Shown here one piece after another: positions 43,103-55,100 of a DNA stretch of 64,000 bases. The stretch comes from Bradyrhizobium sp. CCBAU 53421 (GTDB lineage: Bacteria; Pseudomonadota; Alphaproteobacteria; Rhizobiales; Xanthobacteraceae): assembly GCF_015291625.1 (NCBI RefSeq), contig NZ_CP030047.1, positions 8,364,501 to 8,428,500 on the forward strand, read 5' to 3'. Positions within the stretch are counted from its first letter, which is position 1. Each line of letters starts with the position of its first letter. The notes under the pieces were generated by a model. That model worked only from the letters and a program-made list of their open reading frames with translations, was not told the origin of the DNA and made no database searches. The position numbers and the translations under genes were made by a program.

Positions 43103-45478
43103 ATGCAACGCGTAGGCACAGTGGGCCGCTGCCCGACGATCCGTGGCGGCCTGGCAGCCATTTTTGCCCTGACGTCACTGGGGTTGCTGGCGTCGTGCAA
43201 TTCCGCGACGGTCGGCGAGAGCGTGGATGCGTCCCAGGTCGATGTCACCGACAAGGTACGATCGCTCGATCTCTTGCCGCGCCAGCCGCAACCGGTGAGC
43301 GGGCTGGCTGCAACTGGCGGCAGCCAGAGCGGCGCCGTCCGTGCGGCGATGTATGAGGGAAGCGAGGTGACCGGGGTCGCCGACGCGCGGCCACAGCCGG
43401 CGTCGAACGGCAACGGCTTCGATCTGAACTTCGAGAGCACGCCGGTGGCGACCGTCGCCAAGGTCGTGCTCGGCGACATCCTGCATGTCGGATACACCAT
43501 CGATCCGCGGGTACAGGGCACGGTGAGCCTGGTGTCGGTCCGCCCGGTGCCGAAATCCGACATGGTCTTCGTGCTGGAAAACGCGCTGCGCTTGAGCGGC
43601 GTGGTGTTGCTGAAGGATACCGCGGGCTATCGCCTGACGCCGCTCGGCGACGCCGTCGGCGGCGGCCGTGTCGATGCCGCGGCGGCCAATCCCGAACCCG
43701 GATTCGGCATCTCGGTGGTCCCGCTGCAATATGTGTCGGCGCAAACCCTGCTGAAGCTGACCGACAGCTTCGCCACCAGGGCGGGCTCGATCCGCGCCGA
43801 CACGACGCGCAATCTGCTCCTGATCCAGGGCACCGGCGCCGAGCGCCGCACCGCGGTCGATACCGTGCTCAGCTTCGACGTCGACTGGATGCGCGGCCAA
43901 TCGGTCGGCATCTTCCCGATCTCGAGCGGCTCGCCCGCGCCCGTTATCGCGGAGCTCGAGAAGATCGTCGATTCCGGCGAGAACGGCCTCAGCCAGAACG
44001 TCATCAAGTTCATGCCGATCGCACGCCTCAACGCGGTGCTTGTCGTGACCAAGAAGCCGGACATGCTGCACACGGCAGCGACCTGGATCAAGCGCCTCGA
44101 CCGCAACGACACCGCGCGCACCTCGGTCCATGTCTACCGCGTCAAATACGGCGATGCGCGCCAGATCGCGCGGGTTCTGACCGACATGTTCCTCGGCGGA
44201 TCGTCCGGCAATCTGCTCGACAGCGCCGACAGCCAGCTGGCGCCCGGCTCCGGCACCTCGTCGACGTCAAGCGTCGCCGACCGCCTGTCGGCGAACGGCA
44301 ATCTGGGCTCGAACTCGAACAGCTTTGCCTCGCGCGGCACTTCGGGGACCGGCGCGACGGGCCAGGGCCTCGGCCAGGGATTCGGCGCCGGCGGGCAAGC
44401 GAACAATCCCAACAATCAAGGCCAGGGCAACAATGCCGCGCTGGATAGCGGACGCGGCGCCGGCTCCGGCAATGGCCAGCCGGTCATGCAGGACGTGCGG
44501 ATCACGCCCGATGTCGTCAACAACAATCTGCTGATCTATGCCGACCAGGCCAATTACCGCATCATCGAGGCAACGCTGCAGCAGATCGACGAGCCGCAGC
44601 TCCAGGTCGCGATCGACGCGACGATCGCCGAGGTCACGCTCAACAACACTTTGTCCTATGGTGTGCAGACCTATCTCACCAGCAGGAACCTCGGCCTGAA
44701 GCCGAACGTCGGCTCGTTCACGGGCACCCAGGCTACCACGGCGCCTACGACCACCGTCGACCCGACCACCGGTGTCGCCTCCGTCGCCGGCTCGGTCACC
44801 AATGCCTTCATCAACCGCGCCTTCCCGGGCTTCAACTTCCTGATCGGATCCGAGACGCAGCCGAGCCTGATCCTGGATGCGCTGCATGCCGTCACCAGCG
44901 TCAAGGTGCTCTCCAATCCATCGCTGGTCGTGATCAACAATCAGGTCGCAACCTTGCAGGTCGGTGACGTCGTCCCGGTATCGACCGGCAGTGCGACGGT
45001 GCTGACCGGGAGCAACACGGTGGTCAACACCATCGACTATCGCAACACCGGCATCATCCTGCGGGTTTCGCCGCGCGTCAGCGTGAACGGCACCGTGCGG
45101 CTCGATGTCGAGCAGGAGATCAGCAACGTCCCGCAGACCAGCGCGAACAGCCTGACCCCGACGGTGTCGGAGCGGCGGGTCAAGAGCCAGATCGCGGTCG
45201 CCAATGGCCAGACCGTGCTGCTGGCGGGCCTGATCAGCGAACAGCAGAGCGGCAGCCGCAATGCGCTTCCGGTGCTCGACCAGATTCCCGGCCTCGGTGA
45301 TGCCTTCGGGCATCAGAGCAACGGCACCCAGCGAACCGAGCTGATCATCTTCATCCGCCCGCAGATCATCCGCAACGGTTCCGACGCCCAAATTGTGGCC
45401 GAGGAGCTGCGATCGAAATTGCGCGGCAACATCGCGACGACATCGACCAATGCGCCGATCACCACCGCCTACCACTGA
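43103..45478 (+). CDS. gspD: Type II secretion outer-membrane secretin GspD (lipoprotein form)
   Basis: 791 residues. The signal peptide ends in a lipobox LASC (C32), so it is predicted to be lipidated and may reach the outer membrane without a GspS pilotin. The N0 domain (FDLNFESTPVATVAKVVLGDILHVGYTID in outline) starts near residue 110, then N1-N3. N3 is interrupted by a Gly/Asn/Ser-rich linker of about 90 residues (370-460). The secretin core closes with VSERRVKSQIAVANGQTVLLAGL and TELIIFIRPQII. It is divergent from the other gsp genes and is followed 22 bases later by a Sel1 gene. Confidence 0.93.
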   Translation: MQRVGTVGRCPTIRGGLAAIFALTSLGLLASCNSATVGESVDASQVDVTDKVRSLDLLPRQPQPVSGLAATGGSQSGAVRAAMYEGSEVTGVADARPQPASNGNGFDLNFESTPVATVAKVVLGDILHVGYTIDPRVQGTVSLVSVRPVPKSDMVFVLENALRLSGVVLLKDTAGYRLTPLGDAVGGGRVDAAAANPEPGFGISVVPLQYVSAQTLLKLTDSFATRAGSIRADTTRNLLLIQGTGAERRTAVDTVLSFDVDWMRGQSVGIFPISSGSPAPVIAELEKIVDSGENGLSQNVIKFMPIARLNAVLVVTKKPDMLHTAATWIKRLDRNDTARTSVHVYRVKYGDARQIARVLTDMFLGGSSGNLLDSADSQLAPGSGTSSTSSVADRLSANGNLGSNSNSFASRGTSGTGATGQGLGQGFGAGGQANNPNNQGQGNNAALDSGRGAGSGNGQPVMQDVRITPDVVNNNLLIYADQANYRIIEATLQQIDEPQLQVAIDATIAEVTLNNTLSYGVQTYLTSRNLGLKPNVGSFTGTQATTAPTTTVDPTTGVASVAGSVTNAFINRAFPGFNFLIGSETQPSLILDALHAVTSVKVLSNPSLVVINNQVATLQVGDVVPVSTGSATVLTGSNTVVNTIDYRNTGIILRVSPRVSVNGTVRLDVEQEISNVPQTSANSLTPTVSERRVKSQIAVANGQTVLLAGLISEQQSGSRNALPVLDQIPGLGDAFGHQSNGTQRTELIIFIRPQIIRNGSDAQIVAEELRSKLRGNIATTSTNAPITTAYH

Positions 45479-45500
45479 GCAGAGCAGCACGCTGCGCCCC

Positions 45501-46028
45501 GTGTTCTGGCAACGGACCGCCCTTTGCGCTTCGGTTGCGATCGCGCTTTGGGCTGTGACCGCGTCTGTCGCCAGTGCCGACAGCGTCGCGCGCGGAACGG
45601 TCGCCTTCCATCACGGCGATTATGTCAGGGCGTCCCGCGAGCTCGGGCCGGCCGCCGACCGCGGCAACCCGAGAGCACTCGGCATGCTCGGCTTCATGTA
45701 CGAGCACGGCTTCGGCGTTCCGCAGGCCTATGACGCCGCGGCCGATCTCTATTATCGCGGCGCCGTGCAGGGCGACCCGTTCGCGCAAGCCATGCTCGGC
45801 CTGATGTACGATAAAGGCCACGGCGTTCCGAACGATTACGTGCTGGCCTACAAATGGCTCAATCTGGCGGCGGCCCGCACCGTCGGTCGGCAACGCGATG
45901 CCTATCTCCGGTTCCGCGATGCCGTCGCGATGAAGCTCTCGAAGAACGAGATCGTCGCCGGCCAGCGGTTTGCGTTGGGATGGGTCCCCGGCCGCCCGGT
46001 ACCGGACGTGCACCTGACGGTCAAGTAA
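45501..46028 (+). CDS. Exported Sel1-repeat protein
   Basis: 175 residues from the GTG at 45501, chosen because it begins a signal peptide (RTALCASVAIALWAVTASVASA). An upstream in-frame start would overlap gspD. At least two Sel1-type repeats follow (ALGMLGFMYEHGFGVPQAYDAAADLYYRGA and AQAMLGLMYDKGHGVPNDYVLAYKWLNLAA in outline). It is cotranscribed with gspD, so a periplasmic accessory role in secretin assembly or substrate handling is possible, though unproven. Confidence 0.82.
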   Translation: MFWQRTALCASVAIALWAVTASVASADSVARGTVAFHHGDYVRASRELGPAADRGNPRALGMLGFMYEHGFGVPQAYDAAADLYYRGAVQGDPFAQAMLGLMYDKGHGVPNDYVLAYKWLNLAAARTVGRQRDAYLRFRDAVAMKLSKNEIVAGQRFALGWVPGRPVPDVHLTVK

Positions 46029-46079
46029 TCGCCGATCGCATAAACCCGGGCTGCGCGCATGACGCTGGCGCTTCCCGGA

Positions 46080-46106
46080 AGCGACATTCGCATGCGTTGT
46101 CGCTTT
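46080..46106. terminator. Bidirectional hairpin between the Sel1 and exoprotein genes
   Basis: AAGCGACA (46080-46087) pairs perfectly with TGTCGCTT (46099-46106) around an 11-base loop and lies between two convergent stops (46028 and 46139). A second short palindrome (46070-46084) overlaps it. The T-tract is short, so it is only a probable terminator. Confidence 0.5.
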
Positions 46107-46138
46107 CCCCGGGGCCGCGATCCAGCAGCCTCGCTGCA

Positions 46139-49100
46139 TCACCTGCCCGACGCGCCCGTCGCATCACCGAGCCCGATGACCTGGAAGGCGCTGTTCTCAT
46201 TGTAGGTCTGCTTGTCGCGCGGTTTGGGCTGCTGTTCCGGCGGCTCCTGCGACGGGCTTCCGTCACCGCCGCCGTAGCCCATGACCTCGACGATGATGAC
46301 CGACGGCTGGTCATTGTTCTTCGGCGGCGGCGCCGCGGCCTGCTGGCTGGCGGCGGTCGTATTTGATGCGGCAGTCAGCGCGCCGACAGGCGGCCCCTGC
46401 ACGGTCGGAATGCCGGTCGAGGTGCCCTGCACCTGGATGTTGGCGGCGTTGACCACCTGCAGCGCGGCGAGGTTGACGTTGCCGGAGACGCGGATGCCGG
46501 CTTCGCCCGCATCGATGGTGCCGAGCGGCGCGATCAGGTCAACGTCGCTCGGCGGCGTCCCCGGAATGGGGGCGAGCGTCGCGATGCCGGCGCCACTGGC
46601 CGGTGCCGCCGGCGACAGTTTGATATTGCCATACGCGTCATAGCTGCGCAGCGGCGGCGTATAGATCACCGTCGTCTTCGAGCCGCGGCCGGCGTTGATG
46701 TCGCCGATCGCCGACCACGCCAGGATGTTGCCACCGAACGTGGTCATGATGCGGCTCTGGCCGAGCAGCACGCTGCCGAGCGAGTACACATCGATATTGC
46801 TGTTCTGGCCTTGCGTGATCAGGCCAGCGCCGGGACCCGGCGTCACGCCCTCGATTCCGACGATCGTCTGCCCTCCCGGATTGAGGACCTGAATGTCGCC
46901 GCCGAACTGGGTCTGGATGCCGGCGTCGGCAAGATACGTGTTGCTAAAAATGTCCTTCGTGAAGCCGCTGAACATCGTGATCTTGCCCGAATACGCCAGC
47001 GGCTTGCCTTGCGCATCCTGATCCGGGAACAGAGTGGCAATCGCCTCGCGACCGCGCAAATAGCTCTTGTGGCGACTGCTGTGCTCGTTGTTGTACTCGC
47101 GGCCGCTTTCCTTCAGCTCGGTATAATAGACCTGCCGAACGAAAACGCCCTGCTGCTGTACCGGCAAGGTCAGGAAGAAAGCGAGCGCATCCTGCTTCGC
47201 GCCGGTGAAGACGTAGGACCGGCCGTCATACGAATAATTCCGGCTCGGCGAAAACCGTTCGCGCAGCCAATCATACAGCTCGTCGGCATAGGTCTTTGCG
47301 ACCTTGCCGCTACCCGCGAGCGGCGTGCCGTCGCCCGGAAGCTGGTTCGCGGCATCGAAATACAGCTTGGCGAAATCGGTGTAGTCGGGGCCGTTGGCCC
47401 CAGTACCGGCGATCGCAACGATTCCCGCACCGCCTGCGGTGTTGGACTGGTTGACGATATCGCCGGCGCTGACCAGCGAGCCGAAATAGCCCTGGTACAG
47501 GTTGCGGCCGGCTTGCAGCTGGAACAGACCGGGACCGAGGACGGTGACCGATTGATAGAAGATGTCGCGCCCGGCCTGCATCAACGAGATGTCGTCCGGG
47601 CCGTTGTTGAGGAACACGCTCGGCACGGGACCGGTGCCGACGATATCGCGGCCGGCGATCACCTCGAACGGCTTGGCCGCGATATACCAGGTGCTATGGG
47701 TGGGATAGAAACCCGCGGAGGCGGTTCGCGTCTTTGTCAGCACCTGTCCAAGGGTAAGATCGACGATGTCGACACCGGCATAAACCAGGGCCGGCTGGCT
47801 GTCGCCTGCGTGCAGGTTGGAGATCGGCAAGTCCTCGCCGAAGGCAATTGGATTGAACGAATTGTCACGGAAAGCGGCGTTCGCCCAGGCGTTGCTGTAA
47901 CCGCCTCCGCCGGTGCGGGTGGCAAAGACGGGATTGAACGGCGTCGCCAGCGTGCTCATTTCCGCGCCCGATATCGCCACGACTTGGCCTGTCCCGTAGA
48001 TCGAGCCGGCCGCCAGCAATTCGAGTTGGCCGAGCGGTGACGGCGTCAGCTCAATGATCGAATTACCTCCGCCAGATCCAGGCTCCGTGAACCGGATGTC
48101 GCCGTTGGCGGCCGCGACGATCAACGTTCCCGGAAAGAAACCGGTGCCATTCAGGGAGACCCCACTCAATACGGCCGCATCGCCGCCCGCCGCGTAAAGA
48201 TTGATCGCCGTCCCCGGCCTCCACAATGTGAAATTCGACTGGCCGCCGCTCGTGAGCGTCGTGGTGCCGTCCGCGTTGCGTACCGTATACGCAATGCCGT
48301 TCAGATCGACCGGCTGCGCCATGCCGGCGTCGCCCGCGCCGCCGAGCACGAGGTCGCCACGCGTCGTGATGCTGACGCTGCCGTCGCCTGGAATGACGAG
48401 CGGCCCCGGTGTCTTGAGCGAGCGCTTGAAGACGTTGGGATCGACCGCGCGCGGATCGTACGAAACCAGATAGGATCCCCAGGTGTTCGGGGCCAGTGCG
48501 CCGACGGATCCGGCACTGACGGTGGTGTCGCCGCGCAGGTTGGTGAAGGAGCCGAAATAGTCCGGCACCTGACCCTGACCGTTAGGTGTTGTTGGCACCA
48601 CCGGATTGAGTCCGCCGCCAATCTTCACGACCAGATTGCCGCCGCCGGTCTCTACCAGCGTGCCATTCGCCAGAACACGGCCGGTCGAGGCGACCGCCAG
48701 GTCGAGGCCGGTCGAGCTGTTGCCCGTCACGCCGGCATTGCCGCCGGCGATCACGGTGAGATTGCCGCCGCCGAGCGTGCCGATCCCCTGGAATCCGATC
48801 AGCTGTTGGCTGTTACTATAGGGGTAGGTCTTCGCAAGCGAGCCGAAATTGATCCACCACGCAGCCGGGTCGGCGGAGGCGCCACCTCCTTGCAGCCGGA
48901 GCCAGTTGGCGGTGAGATTGGAGTCGGCGAACCGGGTGTTGTTGTCCGCGATCTGGAGATTGCCGGTGATATCCTGTTGTGCGGTGAGCAGGAGGTCGCC
49001 GCCATGCTCGGTGTACCAGGCGTGCGAGTTGCCGCTGCTGGTGACACCGACGAGGTCGTAGGGATTGCTGCCGTCGGCCGCCAGGATCGGCGCCGCCTGC

Positions 49101-52100
49101 GTGCCGGCCGTATAGACGCCATACGGCGTGGCCTCGCTGAAGCTGCCGCCGGACAGCAGGTCGAGACTGCCGGTGCCGGTGCGCAGCACGCTGAAGAACG
49201 TGCCGTTGCGCGATGAATTGTAGGCCGGATCGCTGAGCGTCAGGTTGCCGCGCCCGTTCAGCGCCTGTGTCGTTTGCAACGCGCGCTGGTCGGCGGCGGT
49301 AAGGTCCGCGCCCGCGACGAGGCGAATCGATGCGGAGAGCGAGCCGGGCGCGAGCATCTGGGCCCCTGGCGTCGTGGCGGCGGCACCCGGAATTGCAGGC
49401 GTGTTCACAATTGCGACGGTCGGCATGTTGCCGGGCTCGAACGCGAACCCATAGCTGTTGCCGGCGCTCAGTATCGTACCGGCCGGGATCGTATCTCCGG
49501 GGTTGTAGGAGTTGTTATTGGTATCGACCAGGGGGCCCCAGTAGTTGGACATCCACCAGTTATAGAAGGCGTCGTTCGGAACCGTCCAATTGCTCACGAC
49601 GTAGACGTCAGTCTGATCACCGAACCAGTAAGTGTAACCGTTGGATGAGCGCTGAGCGAAGAACGAACTGTTGGTGATATCGAAGATCGTGACACGCGCC
49701 GGCGCTCCCGGTGACGATTTGAATCCGTCCGAGATGCTTCCATTGACGGCCACATTGCCGCCGGCACGAATGACAAGCGCCATCGGCTCGCCGGCACCAT
49801 AGTTCGCCGAGTTCGGATCACGATCTGCGCCCACGCCGTAGCGATATTTCGCAAGGTCGATATCGCCCGAAGTCGAGAGGTCGCCGCTCGACGTGATCTG
49901 GACGCCCGGCCGCAAATGATAGGCGCTGCCGTAAGCGGACAGACCCGCGACGCGCGCCGCCAATGCCGCGTTACCCGACGCGGCGTTGATGAACGCCGTG
50001 CTCGCGATATCGTAACCATCGAGCGTTGCCTGGCTGATGCTGCTGCCGCCCGGCAGGTCATAGGTCCAGAACGCGTTGAGCGCGATGCTGTAAGCGCCGT
50101 TGATGTTGAGCCGACCTGCCGCGTTGATGGCGATGTCGCCCGAAGTCTCGCCGGTGCGCTGTGCGTTCAGCACCACGTCGCCATAGGCGATGCCGTTCGG
50201 CGTGCTGAGATTCATGGTGGCGCCTGGTGACAGCGTGAGAGCGCCGCCCGCCGCGGTCAGTTCGATATGGCCGCGGTTCCTGGCCCCGATCGGCTGGCCG
50301 TAGCTGTCGACCTGGAGCACCGTGCCGTGAACATCGAGCACGGCGCTCGGCGCAAGCGCGAGCCCATTGCCGGCGGAGAGCCGGATGGTGCCGGGCGCGG
50401 CACCGGATGCATCGATGGTGCCGACGACGGACAGGCTGCCGTTGTCGACGGCAACCGTGACGCTACTGGCCTTCACACCGTCGCCGATGACGAGATCGCC
50501 GTTCCTGATATCGAAGGCACGCGCGTCGAAGAAGCCGCCCCGGGTCAGCAGGACGTTGAGCGCGGCGAAGTCCGAACTCGAAAGCGTGCCGCTGGACACA
50601 CTGAAGTCACCACTGGCGTAACCACCCGTCGCCGCGCCGTTGAGCGCTCCTCCCAGCGTAACCTGGCCGTTCGCCGCGGCGATGCTGATCGACCCGGCAC
50701 CGGCATTGGTCGCGGAAACATCGATCACGGAGCCGGCAAGCTGTGTCAGGCTGCCCTGTGCGCTGTTGAAGATCGCGGTGCCGCCGAACCCATAGACGGT
50801 CGCCGTCTGAATCGTGGACGGCCGACCGCCGAGGTCGATACGGCTTGCGCCGCCGAGCGCGATATCACCTGTCGCGTTGACGACCAGCTTGCCGCTCGGC
50901 AACAGGATCGTGCTGTAGATCCCGACGCTGCCGCCGGTCAGGTCGATCTCGGCGCCGGCCACGGTGGACCCGGCTGCGCTTGGCGCAATACCCGCGGGCG
51001 CGACGACGTTGAGGGCGCCGCCAGCGGAATAGGCCATGATCGACTTCTGCGCGCCGGTCAGCAGTGGCGTCGTCAGCGTCAGATTGCCGCCGATCCCGCT
51101 CTGGCCGAATACGGCAGCGGGATCGGCGCTCGGCGCTTGGTAGACGAACAGCTTGCTGTTGCCGGCCGAGACGATCCTCGAGTTGGCGGTGATATTGACG
51201 TTGCTGAAGCCGTAGATCACGCGGCTCGCGGTCGATGCGTCGAGCGAGGCAAACCGGCCGAAGTCAATCTCGTCCGCGACGAAATTGAGGGTGCCGGCTC
51301 CGGTGCCAGGCCCGCCTGCGGCGATCGCCGGCGGGGTCGCCCCGCTCAGGCCATTCCACGTGATCTTGTTGGCGGCGATGGTGGAGTTGTCGCCGGCTGC
51401 GCCGTAGCCATAGATCGCCGAGGTGTTCAGCACCAGGTTGACACCGCTGCCGGTGGCATCCAGACCGGCACCTCCGAACAGATTGATGGAATTCGCCGCA
51501 GACAATGTGATGGTCTTCAGCTCCGGCGCGCCATGCAGCGGATCGCCATGGAGAAGAGTGTTGAACAGCGTCTGATCGAACATCAGTCCGGCGGGTGCGC
51601 CGGCCGCGGCCACGGTCGCGGCGTCGCCGATATTGATGGTGCCGACCGCGAGCGCGATGTTGCTCGACCCGAAATGGGCGGTCGGATCGAGCGTGGAAGC
51701 GCCGTTGGTCACGAACGCCAGCGTCCCTTCGGAATAGAGCGACGAGCCGGCGCCGATGGTAATCGAACCGTTGCCGACATTCGAGGGAAGGAAGTTGACG
51801 TTACCATTGGACAGCGCCAGCACAGTGAACTGGTTGACCGCATAGCTCATGCCGGTCGACACGGAATCGAACGGGACTGCGCCCTGTCCGACGGTGCTGA
51901 GCGTCACGTTGTTACCGACGCTGATATTGTTGCCGATAAAGAACATCTCCCCGGCGGAAAGGGAGACGCCATCGCGGATGAAAAGATCATAACCGTAGGG
52001 CTGCGTAAGGGTCAGCGTGCCATTCGCGACGATGACGGTTCCGTTGATCAGGAGGCGTGGCGCCTTGAGCGCATTGAGATCGGCGGCGTCGACCGAGGGA

Positions 52101-55100
52101 CTGGAAAATCCCTGGGTCGGCGCGTCAGCATAGATTTCGCCGACATTCAGCAACGCCACCTGACCGGCGTTACCGCCCTGCGTACCCTGAAACAGCGCGG
52201 TGCCGTCGAATGTGAGCGCAGGTCCGATCGGGGTGGCGTTCGGCCTCTCGAACATGATCTCGAGCGTCTTGCCGTCGCTCGGCAGCAGCGGACGGACGCC
52301 GCCGAATTGCGCCACGTTGGCAAGCAGGAAATCGCTGTAGCTCTGCTCGTTGAATTGCGAATATTTGCGGACCGAAGTGCCCGCGGTGATCAGCGCCGTC
52401 ACCGGCAGGCTGTCCTTGATTGCGGTGTTTGCGATGCCGGTGGTGACCGAAGCGGCGTAGGTGCCGTTGCCGATTGTGATCGGGCTGCCGACCGGCGTCG
52501 TGGTGCTGCCGCCGAGTTCGACACGGTATGCGCCGGGCAACAGCGTGTAGTTGGACGGCAGTAGCGTATATGTTCCCGCCGGCAATCCCGGGACACCGGC
52601 TGGAACGGTGATCTGCTGGCCGACGACGGGATCGCCGGCGCCGTTTTCGGGTGCGATCGGTGCGTAGCTGGAGCTATAGCCAGGCAGGATGGCGTAAACC
52701 TTGTCGGTCGCCTTGCTGACGGGAGTAGCCGGGTTCGCATTGACCAGCGGCGTGCTGATCACGTTGACCGAGCCGCCGCGTCCGGAGACGAAGCCCGCGC
52801 CGGCGAGCGTGCCGCCGCCCGACATATCGAGGATCGCGCCGCTCGCGACGTTGATCGACTGCCCGTCCAGGATGATGCCGGATTGCGGTCCGTTGTTGTT
52901 GAAATTGGTGACGCCGATCGCACGGATGCTGGTGCCGTTATACGTGTAGGTCACCCCGTCGATCGTACCGCCGTAGGGGATGGTGAGGCCTGCCATCGAA
53001 ACGGAAGTCAGGCTGCCAGGCAGCAGATCGACGTGTGGCGTGAAGACCGGCCAGCTCAGGCCGAAGGTCAGTAGGCCGAGCGGTGCACGGACGATGCCGC
53101 CCTGCTCGATCACCGGCGCCTGGAACGCGAGCTGGCCGAACACGGAGAGCGGTGCGTCCGGAATGGCATCGGTGGTGCGTCCGATCGTGAGCGTCGTCGT
53201 CGGATCGGAATTTCCACTGCCCGCGATGACGGTGGCAACGGTGTTGGTCGCGGGATAGATCTGCGCGGCGAGCAGTTCGAGATTGCCGCTGGTCGACAAC
53301 TGGGTTGCGACAACCCCGGGCATCGACAGGAAGCGGATGTCGCCCTGGCTGACGAACCTGGTCGTGAGGAATCCCGGCGCATACATGTTCTCCGGCGCCC
53401 GCGCCGAGAAGCCGATGAGACCCTGGATGTCGATCTGGTTTGCGTCGGCCTCGAACGTCGCCGTGGTCGGCAAGGCCGCACCACCCGGATTGCGGATGCT
53501 GCCGCTGACAGCCGTGTCCGGCACATTGGCTAGCGGCTCAGTGAACAGGATGTAGGGGGCCGACACTTTCACGCTGCCGGTCGTTGCCGGCATCGAAGCA
53601 TCGATCGGTCCAGCCACCGGAACTCCCGACGTGAAGGCTGCCGCCGTCAGCGTTAGACTGCGCCCCAGCGTCAGTGACACATTGCCGGAGAACGCCATGT
53701 AGTCGCCGGAGGTAAGCGTCAGGCTGTCGAACCCGCCGGCCTTGACCATGTCGGCGCTCACCGTGGCCTGACCGAACGCCAGACGCGACGCACCTGTTCC
53801 CGGCGCGATATCCTCCGGCAGCGAGGAGTTGGGACGCGCCTGCACCACGGTCATCACACTTGGAAAGACCACGTTGTCGGGTGGCGCTTCGTGGGGGAAG
53901 AGGCTCTTGGCGAAATTCGGTGTGGTCAACGCGATGGACAAGCTGCCGCCGGCGGCGCTGCCGCCACCGGAGAAGGCGTGGATGTCCCCGTCGAGATAGA
54001 GTCCGCTCTGTGACGCCAGCGCAATGGAGCCGCCATTCGTCGTGATTGCCTGCGGCAGGCTCGACGCAGTTGCGCCACCTGCCGCAAGATCGATCGTAAC
54101 CTGGGTGCCGTCTGCATTGAGTTTCGCGCCCGGGCGCACAATCACGAAGGCGCCGCCGCCGTTGATGGTGATGGAGCCGCCGTCTGTCGCTCGCCCGAAC
54201 AGATGTCCGGCTGTATCGGTGGCCTGGTAGGCCAGGCCCGAGACATCGAGCTTTGCAGCGGCATCGATCCAGATCGAAACGCCGCGGCGATTGCCATTCA
54301 GGTCGAAATTAAGGCCTGCCGGAACCGGCGCACTGTAGGCATCATTGACCAGGTTGATGCTGCCGCCATGCGCGGTGAGATTGCCGAACACGCTGATCTG
54401 ACCGAACGCATCGAGCGTGATGCTCTGGCCCGGATCGACGCTGAGCGAGGCGCCGTCGCCGACCACGATTGCGCCGCCGCCCGCGAGAGGACCGCTCCCG
54501 GACCTGATGAGCGATCGCAGCGTGAGGCTCGCACCGTCGCGCTGGGTCACCGCGGCCTTGAGCGAATTCCCGGTGAACAGCGGCGGCGTCCATAGCGCCA
54601 ACGCCGCTGCCGGATCGCTGCCGGTCGGCGCGGCGTAGCTGTTCGACGTGAACCGGTAGACCGGCATCGCGGCCGCAAGCACAGTGTTGTTGGCCACCAC
54701 GACACCGAGCCCGCCATTTATATCGTAGTTGGAGAAGCCGGCGGTGAAGAACGACGGATTGAGCGCAGGCGCTGGCGTAATCTGGACCGTCTGCGGCAGC
54801 ACCACACCGGCTGGAATAACGGCGCCGACCGGATAAGTCATCGGCGTGGATTGAATCGATCCCGCGGCATAGGTGACTTGATAGGGCGCAATTGGAATGC
54901 CGTTCGGGAAGACATTGGATGGAATGACGACTCCCGCCGAAATGTGGCCGGTGCCGCTCCAGGCGGTGAACACCGTCCCGGCCGGAATCACATCGCCTGT
55001 GCCCCAATAGTGCGTCTGGCCATTACTGTCCTTGCTCTGGGGGCCGTCAATGCCCTGCGGCAGGGTCCAATCCGCACCGGTCGGCGCCGTCGGCACACCG

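Noticed and set aside
50267..52564. A 765-codon + strand open frame inside the exoprotein gene
   Set aside because: It is a shadow of the beta-helix repeats, rich in Arg, Asp and Gly, with no conserved motif.
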